A stretch of DNA of 7,409 nucleotides from Clostridia bacterium (GTDB lineage: Bacteria > Bacillota > Clostridia > Oscillospirales > Acutalibacteraceae). Location: NCBI GenBank assembly GCA_900759575.1, contig CAAEVU010000122.1, positions 1 through 7,409 on the forward strand, read 5' to 3'. Positions 1 through 5,452 of the stretch are shown one piece after another (the first letter of the stretch is position 1; each line of letters begins with the position of its first letter). The notes under the pieces were generated by a model, which was not told the origin of the DNA, searched no databases, and saw only the letters and a list, made by a program, of their open reading frames with translations. Both the position numbers and the translations under genes were made by a program.

Positions 1-126
1 ATAGTCAGCCACATCGTAATCCACTTTTACCAACCCACTGAGCATAGCGCAAAGCACGGTGGCCAAAAGGAAACTGATCAGTATTGTCTTGGGGTGGTTT
101 ACCAAAGCGCGATAAAACCGTTTCAT
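1..126 (-). CDS. MMPL/RND-family membrane transporter, N-terminal fragment (runs off the window start)
   Basis: Only the first 42 codons are inside the window. The protein begins MKRFYRALVNHPKTILISF, a short basic cytoplasmic start, followed by one hydrophobic helix at about residues 14-34 and then a VKVDYDVADY stretch. A first helix followed by a 'V-x-YD-x-x-DY' segment is what the amino ends of MMPL-type (RND superfamily) exporters in Clostridia look like. These are large multi-helix pumps for lipids, drugs or other hydrophobic compounds. The start is supported by AGGAGG on the minus strand (134-139), 7 nt before the ATG. The ATG overlaps the stop of the upstream 105-residue gene (ATGA, 126-123), so the two are probably translated together. 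The divergent TetR gene fits an exporter operon under local control. The family call rests on a short piece and is therefore moderate. Confidence 0.6.
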   Translation of the reverse strand, partial: MKRFYRALVNHPKTILISFLLATVLCAMLSGLVKVDYDVADY

Positions 127-440
127 TGGCAGACCTCCTGTTCCCCATACCGGGCTGTACCGGTGACTTCTATGGTACCTTTTCCCGTATTCACTACCAG
201 GCACACTGTATCCCCGGTAATTTTCCCGGCTGCGGAATAAAAAATAGTGCGCACCAGGGTCCTGAGCTGGCCGGTAATCTGGCACCGGTCCCCCTCATCG
301 ATAAACCCCTGAAATGGATTCTTACCCATCAACACATTGAGAAAACCATCCACTTTCCCACAGTCTTTCTGGATCTCCATGGTTCCATATCGTGGCCCAA
401 TGGGGGTCTTTAGGACGATATCGTACATCCGTTTCCACAT
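123..440 (-). CDS. Small conserved-looking protein of unknown function (105 aa), coupled to the MMPL gene
   Basis: I cannot name a family for this 105-residue protein. It is soluble, with no signal peptide and no clear membrane helix. It is rich in alternating polar and hydrophobic residues with many glycines (for example FQGFIDEGDRCQITGQL and GKITGDTVCLVVNTGKGTIEVTG), suggesting a small all-beta fold, perhaps a lipocalin-like or sandwich domain. That is inference from residue pattern only. It is judged real because its stop overlaps the start of the transporter gene by 4 bp (ATGA) and because GAGGTG (minus strand, 450-455) sits 9 nt before its ATG. A second in-frame ATG four codons in (at 428) has a poorer position relative to this site. 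It is the first gene of a minus-strand unit that diverges from the TetR regulator. An accessory or sensing role for the exporter is possible but unproven. Confidence 0.75.
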   Translation of the reverse strand: MWKRMYDIVLKTPIGPRYGTMEIQKDCGKVDGFLNVLMGKNPFQGFIDEGDRCQITGQLRTLVRTIFYSAAGKITGDTVCLVVNTGKGTIEVTGTARYGEQEVCQ

Positions 441-500
441 TTTGAATTACACCTCTGCTTTTTGCTGTGGAATGTTTCTTCCTGCTTTTTTCATTCAGCC

Positions 501-506
501 ATCATA
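501..506 (-). promoter_or_regulatory. Candidate -10 element for the minus-strand export operon
   Basis: Read on the minus strand this is TATGAT, 5 of 6 matches to the consensus. It would give a leader of about 50 nt before the 105-residue gene. No good -35 hexamer lies 16-18 bp upstream, which would fit a promoter that is weak or needs activation. A competing reading uses TTGTCC (531-536, minus strand) with GATAGC 17 bp further on, but that -10 is poor. Confidence 0.3.
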
Positions 507-529
507 CGCTATCCCTCGGTTGCATACCA

Positions 530-538
530 CGGACAAAT
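530..538 (+). repeat. CGGACAAAT, copy 1 (operator half-site candidate)
   Basis: This 9-bp word occurs twice in the divergent intergenic region, here and at 604-612, in the same orientation, 74 bp apart. Both copies are preceded by an ATACC-like stretch. This copy lies just upstream of the candidate -10 of the minus-strand operon, where a repressor could block it. Binding by the adjacent TetR protein is inference. Confidence 0.35.
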
Positions 539-603
539 ATAAGGGTTTTGTGGAAAAACCGGTCATTTTCCTTCATTTGTGGTAAAGACAGGCAAAAAAA
601 TAC

Positions 604-616
604 CGGACAAATGTCC
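604..616 (+). promoter_or_regulatory. CGGACAAAT copy 2 within a short inverted repeat (TetR operator candidate)
   Basis: The second copy of CGGACAAAT is here part of GGACA-AA-TGTCC (605-616), a perfect inverted repeat of two 5-bp arms with a 2-bp spacer, as expected for a dimeric TetR-type regulator. It lies 12 bp upstream of the -35 of the TetR promoter. The 74-bp distance to copy 1 would place one site by each divergent promoter. What is seen is the symmetry and the repetition; regulator binding is inferred. Confidence 0.4.
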
Positions 617-627
617 CAATCTGACCA

Positions 628-655
628 TTGAATGCAAAGTGTAATAGGCTATAAT
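628..655 (+). promoter_or_regulatory. Promoter of the TetR-family gene
   Basis: TTGAAT (628-633) and a perfect TATAAT (650-655) are separated by 16 bp. Transcription would begin near 662, only about 12 nt before the ATG at 674. This excludes the upstream in-frame ATG at 632, which lies inside the promoter. Confidence 0.7.
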
Positions 656-662
656 GTTCCAA

Positions 663-670
663 GAGGTGAG
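663..670 (+). promoter_or_regulatory. Ribosome binding site that fixes the TetR start at 674
   Basis: GAGGTGAG ends 3 nt before the ATG at 674, with its GAGG core 7 nt away. The other possible in-frame ATG (632) has no such site and overlaps the promoter. Given the predicted transcription start near 662, the site would be almost at the 5' end of the mRNA. Confidence 0.65.
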
Positions 671-673
671 ATT

Positions 674-1261
674 ATGAACCAAGAAAGTTCCTCCCTGCGC
701 ACAAAGCAGGCCCTGGCAGCAGCCTTGAAAGGCAAAATGAAGGAAAAACCTTTTTCCAAGATCACCGTCCAGGAACTGATTGAGGAATGCCATGTAAACA
801 GAAAAACTTTTTACTACCATTTTCAGGATATTTATGCCCTTCTCTGCTGGATGTTTGAAGAGGAAGCCATCCAGGTGGTCAAACAATTCGACCTTTTGGT
901 GGACTGGGAAGATGCCATTGGCTTTACCTGCGATTACATTCAAGAGAACCGGGACGTTTTGCAATGCGCTTGCCAATCCATTGGCAGGGATATATTAAAG
1001 CGGTTCTTTTTCGCAGACTTTATCGGCATTATTGAATCTGTAGTCACCGATTCGGAAAAAAGACTCCAACGCTATTTACCTACCCCTCTAAAAAGCTTTT
1101 ACTGCAAATTCCTGACAGAAGCCATTGCCGGAATGATGCTCAGCTATATCGAAGAAGAATACCCCTACAGCCGCCAGGATTCCATCGACAATATCACGGT
1201 GATCTTGCGCACGTCCATCACCGGACTATTGGAGGAAAAAGGCCTGGCAAGCGGCGCTTAA
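674..1261 (+). CDS. TetR/AcrR-family transcriptional regulator (195 aa)
   Basis: A dimeric DNA-binding regulator that, by family behaviour, represses a nearby promoter until a small ligand binds its C-terminal domain. The N-terminal TetR domain is clear: residues about 8-52 contain the helix-turn-helix and end in the hallmark NRKTFYYHFQD. The preceding FSKITVQELIEECHV is the positioning and turn portion. Residues about 53-195 form the helical ligand-binding part, of the short kind seen in DhaS-like members. The length is normal for the family. The start at 674 follows GAGGTGAG. It is divergent from the small-protein/MMPL unit, the usual layout for autoregulation plus control of an exporter. 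The glycosidase gene follows 90 bp downstream on the same strand with no clear terminator between them, so some read-through is possible. The ligand cannot be told from the sequence. Confidence 0.9.
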   Translation: MNQESSSLRTKQALAAALKGKMKEKPFSKITVQELIEECHVNRKTFYYHFQDIYALLCWMFEEEAIQVVKQFDLLVDWEDAIGFTCDYIQENRDVLQCACQSIGRDILKRFFFADFIGIIESVVTDSEKRLQRYLPTPLKSFYCKFLTEAIAGMMLSYIEEEYPYSRQDSIDNITVILRTSITGLLEEKGLASGA

Positions 1262-1274
1262 TTTCCCCCTGCAA

Positions 1275-1303
1275 TTTCCTTTTCCCAGGTTCCGTGCTAT
1301 ACT
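1275..1303 (+). promoter_or_regulatory. Extended -10 promoter of the glycoside hydrolase gene
   Basis: TGCTATACT (1295-1303) combines a TGn extension with a -10 matching the consensus at 5 of 6 positions. The -35 position 17 bp upstream (1275-1280, TTTCCT) is weak, which is tolerated with an extended -10 and suggests regulation. The predicted start is near 1310, giving a leader of about 40 nt. Confidence 0.5.
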
Positions 1304-1320
1304 GTTTTCCATAGAATACA
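1303..1320 (+). promoter_or_regulatory. Imperfect 18-bp palindrome over the predicted transcription start (operator candidate)
   Basis: TGTTTTC-CATA-GAATACA has 6 of 7 arm positions paired, with a single T/T mismatch, and sits directly after the -10. This is a classic place for a repressor to block transcription. I did not find the same palindrome upstream of the ABC operon, so a shared local regulator is not shown. Confidence 0.35.
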
Positions 1321-1351
1321 CCCAGCTTTTCTGGAGAAAGGCAGGCCATCC

Positions 1352-4033
1352 ATGACCATGAATCCCATTCAAGCTTTGCTGGAAGGCAGCGTAAAGAATC
1401 ACATGCTGCCATTTCTTTGGCTGCACGGAGAGGACGAACCCACTTTGCGCCATATGATGGCGGTGATCGACGGTGCCAACTGCAAAGAAGTGTGTGTGGA
1501 AAGCAGGCCTCACCCTGATTTTTGCGGTCCCAAATGGTGGGCGAACATGGATGTGATACTGGAAGAAGCCCGTCAAAGGCACATGCGGGTTTGGATTCTG
1601 GACGACAAACACTATCCCACCGGATATGCCAACGGAGCCGGGTTGCACGCTCCGGCCCGCCTTTGCCGGCAAAATATTTTTTGCCGGCAACAGACTTTTG
1701 GCCCTGCGCCAGGACTCTTGACCCTGAACCTGCGTGAAGCTGGGCTGATGGATTGTCCCGGCCCCACACAGGAAGAGCTGGAACTTGGCTACCTTCCAGG
1801 TCCACCGGAACGTGTTTTTGATGCCTCAACCGACCGGATTCTAACGGTGCAGGGAATAACTTCCGCAAAGGCTGTGGACCTGACTGCCTTTGTGGAAGGG
1901 GAAACCATCTGTTGGAACAAACCGGAAGGAGAATTCACCTTGCAGGTGGTCACTGCCAGCCATAATACAGGCTTTCATAGAGGATACATCAACATGACGG
2001 ACCCCGACAGCGTGCGCCTGCTGCTTGATCATGTTTACGAACCCCATTGGCAGCACTATGGAGCGGATTTTGGCAAAACCATTGCCGGATTTTTCTCCGA
2101 TGAACCAAACCTTGGCAACGGCCCTGTGTATACCAAGGGCAATGTGTTGGGATGCGGCCAGGACCTGCCCTGGAGCGCTCCGTTGGAGCAAGCATTCGCC
2201 AAAGCTTTTGGTCCAGGATGGCAAGCTGCCCTGCCCCGTCTGTTTTCCCAGGACTCTGAGGAGGAAACATCCCGGGCCCACATGCTGTACATGGACTGTC
2301 TGACAAAACTGGTTCGGACTAATTTTAGCCAGCAGGTGGCCCATTGGTGCCATGAACACAGGGTACGCTACATCGGCCACGTCATTGAGGACGACGGCCA
2401 GCATTGCCGTACCGGTTCCAGCTTGGGCCATTTTTTCCGGGGACTGCAAGGTCAGGACATGGCGGGGATTGACGACATTGGAGGGCAGGTACAGCCCCAG
2501 GGGGAAGATCTGCCCACTGTAAATTTCAAAGGCCGTCCCCGCAGCGGCGTTTTTTACCACTACGGTTTGGGGAGCTTAGCCGCCAGTTCCGCTGCCATTG
2601 AACCGGAAAAACACGGGAATGCCATGTGTGAGATTTTCGGAAACTATGGCTGGTGCGAAGGGGTCCGGCTGGAAAAGTATTTGGCCGACCACTTTCTGGT
2701 ACGGGGCATCAATTACTTTGTGCCCCATGCGTTTACCGCGAAAGAATTCCCCGACCCGGATTGTCCTCCCCATTTTTACGCCCAGGGCCACAACCCCCAA
2801 TACCGCCATTTTGGGAAGCTGATGGCCTACATGAATCGGGTGGCGGACATCACATCCAGCGGCCGTCACCATGTTCCTGTGGCGATTCTTTACCACGGAG
2901 AATCCGAATGGTGCGACCCCGACGCCATGCCTTTTGAACAGGCTCTTCGCCCACTGTACGATGACCAGATCAACTGTCACGTGGTCCCGGCAGATATTTT
3001 CAGCGAGCCGGACCAATATCACACAGAACTGGGCAACCCTTTGAACGTCAACGGCAATCTGTACCGGGCTTTTGTGGTTCCCGGTTCCACTCGGATTCCC
3101 GCCGCTGCCGCGTATGGCTTGGAACATTTGATGCAGTTGGGGCTTCCCATCTTTTTTGCGGGCAAACGTCCCCAGGCCCTGTGTGAAGGCGGTCCCCTGC
3201 CGTCCGCTCTGCTCGTTTGCCCGGTACTGGAACCTTCCTCCCTCCCCCATGCCATCCGAAGCGCGGGAGTCACTGCGCCTGTTCTATCCCCGAAAAATCC
3301 CTGTCTCCGCTTGCTGCACGTGAAAGGAAACCCCGCCTGCGTGGTAGCATCCAATGAAGGCGCCACCGTTTACCAGGGAAAAGTGACGTTTCCTGGACTG
3401 GAAGGCCCTTGCTATTGGTACGACCCTTGGGCCAACACATGCCAGCCCGCTGTGTTTTCCTCCAACGCGGGGGATCTAACCGTTCATTTTCAGATGGAAC
3501 CGTTAAAACTACGGGTCCTTGTTTTTGGCACAGCGCCAAGTCCTTTGGAAACGCCTCTGGAACCGGGGAACGAGATCCCTTTGACCGGGTGGGTCCGTGC
3601 CACCTGTCAAAGCAGGGAATACCCCGCGTTCGGACCTGCCGTCAATGTCCACCTTCCAGACAACTTGGCGGAGGAACAGCCTGCGTTTTCCGGTTTTGTA
3701 CGGTATGACACTGAGTTTTATTTGGATGCTTCCGGGCCCTTGCTGCTTTCCATTGCCGACGCCCAGGAAGGCGTGGAAGTATTCCTCAACGGAAAAAGCG
3801 CCGGCATCCAAATTGCGCCCCCGTTCTCATACAAATTGGAAGGAAAGTATGGCAAAAACACTTTGAGGATTGAAGTTGCCACCACGTTGGAACGTCAATG
3901 CTATTCCACACAAAACAGCACCCCGCAAACGCCTTCCCCGCTGCCTACGGGCGGAAGCGGGATCACGGGTGTGGTAAAGCTGTTTCATGGGGTTGCAAAA
4001 TCGCCTTCCACAACTGCAAATTTTTCTAAATAA
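1352..4033 (+). CDS. Large cytoplasmic glycoside hydrolase, alpha-L-rhamnosidase / GH106-like (893 aa)
   Basis: Probably cleaves a sugar from an imported oligosaccharide or plant glycoside. The N-terminal part (about 15-95) starts the catalytic region with FLWLHGEDEP, VESRPHPDFCGPKWW and WILDDKHYPTGYANG. The rest of the barrel carries GFFSDEPNLGNG (245-257), GHVIEDDGQHCRTGSSLGH (342-360) and CEIFGNYGWCEG (426-437). Residues E251, E346 and E427 are candidate catalytic acids, not assigned roles. A C-terminal beta-sandwich of the galactose-binding type lies at about 775-848 (VEVFLNGKSAGIQIAPPFS, then NTLRIEVATTLER). There is no signal peptide, so it acts in the cytoplasm, fitting the importer downstream. 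The start at 1352 follows GGAGAAAGGCAGG (1333-1345); an ATG two codons later is possible. It is a single-gene unit with its own promoter and terminator. The substrate is unknown; the family is recognised from overall motif pattern, and a GH2-related clan member is the main alternative. Confidence 0.75.
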   Translation: MTMNPIQALLEGSVKNHMLPFLWLHGEDEPTLRHMMAVIDGANCKEVCVESRPHPDFCGPKWWANMDVILEEARQRHMRVWILDDKHYPTGYANGAGLHAPARLCRQNIFCRQQTFGPAPGLLTLNLREAGLMDCPGPTQEELELGYLPGPPERVFDASTDRILTVQGITSAKAVDLTAFVEGETICWNKPEGEFTLQVVTASHNTGFHRGYINMTDPDSVRLLLDHVYEPHWQHYGADFGKTIAGFFSDEPNLGNGPVYTKGNVLGCGQDLPWSAPLEQAFAKAFGPGWQAALPRLFSQDSEEETSRAHMLYMDCLTKLVRTNFSQQVAHWCHEHRVRYIGHVIEDDGQHCRTGSSLGHFFRGLQGQDMAGIDDIGGQVQPQGEDLPTVNFKGRPRSGVFYHYGLGSLAASSAAIEPEKHGNAMCEIFGNYGWCEGVRLEKYLADHFLVRGINYFVPHAFTAKEFPDPDCPPHFYAQGHNPQYRHFGKLMAYMNRVADITSSGRHHVPVAILYHGESEWCDPDAMPFEQALRPLYDDQINCHVVPADIFSEPDQYHTELGNPLNVNGNLYRAFVVPGSTRIPAAAAYGLEHLMQLGLPIFFAGKRPQALCEGGPLPSALLVCPVLEPSSLPHAIRSAGVTAPVLSPKNPCLRLLHVKGNPACVVASNEGATVYQGKVTFPGLEGPCYWYDPWANTCQPAVFSSNAGDLTVHFQMEPLKLRVLVFGTAPSPLETPLEPGNEIPLTGWVRATCQSREYPAFGPAVNVHLPDNLAEEQPAFSGFVRYDTEFYLDASGPLLLSIADAQEGVEVFLNGKSAGIQIAPPFSYKLEGKYGKNTLRIEVATTLERQCYSTQNSTPQTPSPLPTGGSGITGVVKLFHGVAKSPSTTANFSK
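1663..1690. repeat. 28-bp near-perfect palindrome inside the hydrolase gene (two TTGCCGGCAA units)
   Basis: Two identical palindromic 10-mers, TTGCCGGCAA, lie at 1663-1672 and 1681-1690 around an A/T core. The whole forms an inverted repeat with perfect 12-bp arms (1663-1674 and 1679-1690) and a 4-nt loop. It encodes a repeated Cys-Arg-Gln, residues about 105-113. There is no T-run after the second arm, so it is not an intrinsic terminator. Confidence 0.8.
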
Positions 4034-4070
4034 ACTGCCCTGCCAAACCGGTTTTTCCAGGGAAGCAAGA

Positions 4071-4101
4071 GGGGGACAGCCTTTGCTGTCCCCCTTTTTT
4101 T
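4071..4101 (+). terminator. Intrinsic terminator after the glycoside hydrolase gene
   Basis: A perfect 10-bp stem, GGGGGACAGC with GCTGTCCCCC, closes a CTTT loop and is followed directly by seven T. It begins 37 nt after the hydrolase stop codon. It should end that transcript and separate it from the ABC operon. No matching A-run lies on its left side, so it acts mainly on the plus strand. Confidence 0.95.
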
Positions 4102-4236
4102 ATACCCACCTGCCGAAAAACAACTTCTCCCCGTACACTGCCGGGGTCTTGCCATCCCCCAGTTTTTTTGCAGTAATTTTTTGTGTTTCTTGCACCTTGT
4201 TCCGATGGGCTAACGTGTCGCTTCTCCCCCTCTCAC
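4102..4236. other. Spacer between the hydrolase terminator and the ABC operon promoter
   Basis: No coding region is supported here. A short inverted repeat, CCCCG (4129-4133) with CGGGG (4142-4146), has an 8-nt loop and no T-run. The rest is T-rich on the plus strand (about 4159-4200). I see no riboswitch or RNA gene in it. It could hold distal control sites for the ABC operon. Confidence 0.5.
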
Positions 4237-4265
4237 TTGAGATACGGGGAAAAATCTGCTATAAT
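4237..4265 (+). promoter_or_regulatory. Strong promoter of the sugar ABC transporter operon
   Basis: TTGAGA (4237-4242), a 17-bp spacer and a perfect TATAAT (4260-4265) preceded by TGC, an extended -10. This is the best promoter in the window. Transcription should begin near 4272, leaving a leader of about 32 nt. Short G/C runs, TCCCC (4225-4229) and GGGGA (4246-4250), flank the -35 as a weak inverted repeat and could be part of a control site. Confidence 0.75.
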
Positions 4266-4267
4266 CG

Positions 4268-4289
4268 CCCTGTAAAAAGTTATGCAGGG
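4268..4289 (+). promoter_or_regulatory. Inverted repeat at the 5' end of the ABC operon mRNA, overlapping the ribosome binding site
   Basis: CCCTGTA (4268-4274) pairs with TGCAGGG (4283-4289) through seven pairs, one of them G-U, around an 8-nt loop. The right arm covers most of the AGGGAG ribosome binding site of the ATPase gene. It could be a DNA operator just past the promoter or an RNA hairpin that lowers translation. If transcription starts at 4272, part of the left arm is lost from the RNA, which favours the DNA-site reading. Confidence 0.3.
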
Positions 4290-4291
4290 AG
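4286..4291 (+). promoter_or_regulatory. Ribosome binding site that favours the ATPase start at 4304
   Basis: AGGGAG lies 12 nt before the ATG at 4304 but directly abuts the in-frame ATG at 4292, leaving no room to initiate there. The 4304 start also gives a normal ABC N-terminus (MNITLQNLTKRF). The spacing is somewhat long. Confidence 0.5.
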
Positions 4292-4303
4292 ATGGAATAC
4301 AAC

Positions 4304-5422
4304 ATGAACATAACGCTGCAAAATCTCACCAAGCGTTTCCCGCCCCGGGGCAGAAAAGCGCAGGGTGAGACAACTGCTGTGAAGGATCTCACATTTGAAA
4401 TTCCGGACGGGATGCTGGTTGGGCTTTTGGGGCCTTCCGGATGCGGAAAATCCACCACGCTGAATATGATCTGCGGGTTGGAGACTCCCACTTCCGGCAA
4501 AATCTTCTTTGGGGAAGAAGATGTAACCGCACTGCCCCCTGAACTTCGAGGCGTGGGCATGGTCTTTCAAAACTACGCCCTGTACCCCCATTTGACGGTT
4601 CTGCAAAACATCCTCTTTCCCCTGGAAAACCTGAAGGGCGCCGACCGGCCTTCCCGCAAAGAAATGCGCCGCCGGGCCATGGAAACCGCCCAACTGGTTC
4701 AGATTGAGGAACTGCTGGACCGCAAGCCCAAAGAGCTTTCCGGCGGCCAACAGCAGCGTGTGGCCATTGCCCGGGCGCTGGTCAAAATGCCCCGTGTCCT
4801 GTTGCTGGATGAGCCTCTTTCCAACTTGGACGCCCGTCTGCGGCTGCAAACCCGGGAAGAGATCTGCAAAATTCAGAAAAAGACCGGCATCACCACGCTG
4901 TTCGTTACCCATGACCAGGAGGAAGCCATGAGCATTTCCGACTGGATCGTTGTGATGAAAGAAGGCGTCCTCATGCAGCAAGGACGTCCGCAGCAGGTCT
5001 ATGACGATCCGGCCAATCTGTTTGTTGCCCAATTTTTGGGACCTCCTCCTATCAACGTATTTGAGGGAACTGTGCAGAACGGCGTCCTAAATCTGGCCGG
5101 CCAAGCCGTTTTGAAAGTGCCGGGAGCTGGGGACGGCAAAGTGTTTGTGGGCATCCGTCCGGAGGGGTTTGTACCCACGGCGGACGGCCCCTTTATCGCC
5201 GATTTGAACCGGGTGGAGGTATTGGGCCGGGATACAAGCATTGTGTGCGCCCATCCCGCCTGCCAGGCAGGCACTCTGCGGGCCATCATCCACTCGGAGC
5301 AAGAAGTGGACCCTGCCAGTGAAAAGGTCAGGTTTTCCCTGCGCCCGGACAAAGTGTTCCTGTTCCACTGGGAAAGCCAAGAGCGAATCCCATTTGATAC
5401 GGCGGCCCAGGCAAATGCCTAA
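4304..5422 (+). CDS. ABC transporter ATP-binding protein, UgpC/MsmK/MalK-like (372 aa)
   Basis: Cytoplasmic ATPase that powers sugar import through the two permeases encoded next. All nucleotide-binding motifs are intact: Walker A GPSGCGKST (43-51), Q-loop at Q89 (VFQNYALYPH), signature LSGGQQ (145-150), Walker B VLLLDEP (165-171), D-loop SNLD and H-loop histidine at 203 (FVTHDQEEAMS). Residues about 250-353 form the C-terminal TOBE-like regulatory region typical of the carbohydrate-importer (CUT1) subgroup, including GIRPEG and LRPDKVFLF. The length matches the family. The start is set at 4304 rather than 4292 because of the position of the ribosome binding site. The next gene begins 30 bp downstream. 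Many Bacillota use one shared ATPase for several CUT1 importers; here a dedicated copy leads the operon, so the system looks self-contained. The transported sugar is not shown by this protein. Confidence 0.95.
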   Translation: MNITLQNLTKRFPPRGRKAQGETTAVKDLTFEIPDGMLVGLLGPSGCGKSTTLNMICGLETPTSGKIFFGEEDVTALPPELRGVGMVFQNYALYPHLTVLQNILFPLENLKGADRPSRKEMRRRAMETAQLVQIEELLDRKPKELSGGQQQRVAIARALVKMPRVLLLDEPLSNLDARLRLQTREEICKIQKKTGITTLFVTHDQEEAMSISDWIVVMKEGVLMQQGRPQQVYDDPANLFVAQFLGPPPINVFEGTVQNGVLNLAGQAVLKVPGAGDGKVFVGIRPEGFVPTADGPFIADLNRVEVLGRDTSIVCAHPACQAGTLRAIIHSEQEVDPASEKVRFSLRPDKVFLFHWESQERIPFDTAAQANA

Positions 5423-5437
5423 AGCCATGTTATGAAA

Positions 5438-5444
5438 AGAGGGG
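5438..5444 (+). promoter_or_regulatory. Ribosome binding site that fixes the first permease start at 5453
   Basis: AGAGGGG ends 8 nt before the ATG at 5453. The earlier in-frame ATG at 5432 precedes this site and has no good site of its own, so the protein should begin MDRNSKKAWLYLLPSL. Confidence 0.75.
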
Positions 5445-5452
5445 AATCATCC

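Noticed and set aside
84..413. 109-codon plus-strand open frame at the window start
   Set aside because: Antisense to the coupled small-protein gene, which has a better ribosome binding site and an ATGA junction.
632..673. Longer start for the TetR gene at 632
   Set aside because: This ATG is within the predicted promoter and has no ribosome binding site; 674 has GAGGTGAG.
1218..3250. Several minus-strand open frames opposite the hydrolase (for example 1841-2560 and 2576-3250)
   Set aside because: Composition and lack of motifs indicate shadows caused by the codon use of the long plus-strand gene.
4129..4146. CCCCG/CGGGG hairpin between the hydrolase and the ABC operon
   Set aside because: Only 5 bp with an 8-nt loop and no T-run, so not a terminator. 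Nothing suggests a riboswitch.
4280..5032. 250-codon minus-strand open frame opposite the ATPase gene
   Set aside because: Lies entirely against a gene with all ABC motifs intact. No family resemblance was seen.
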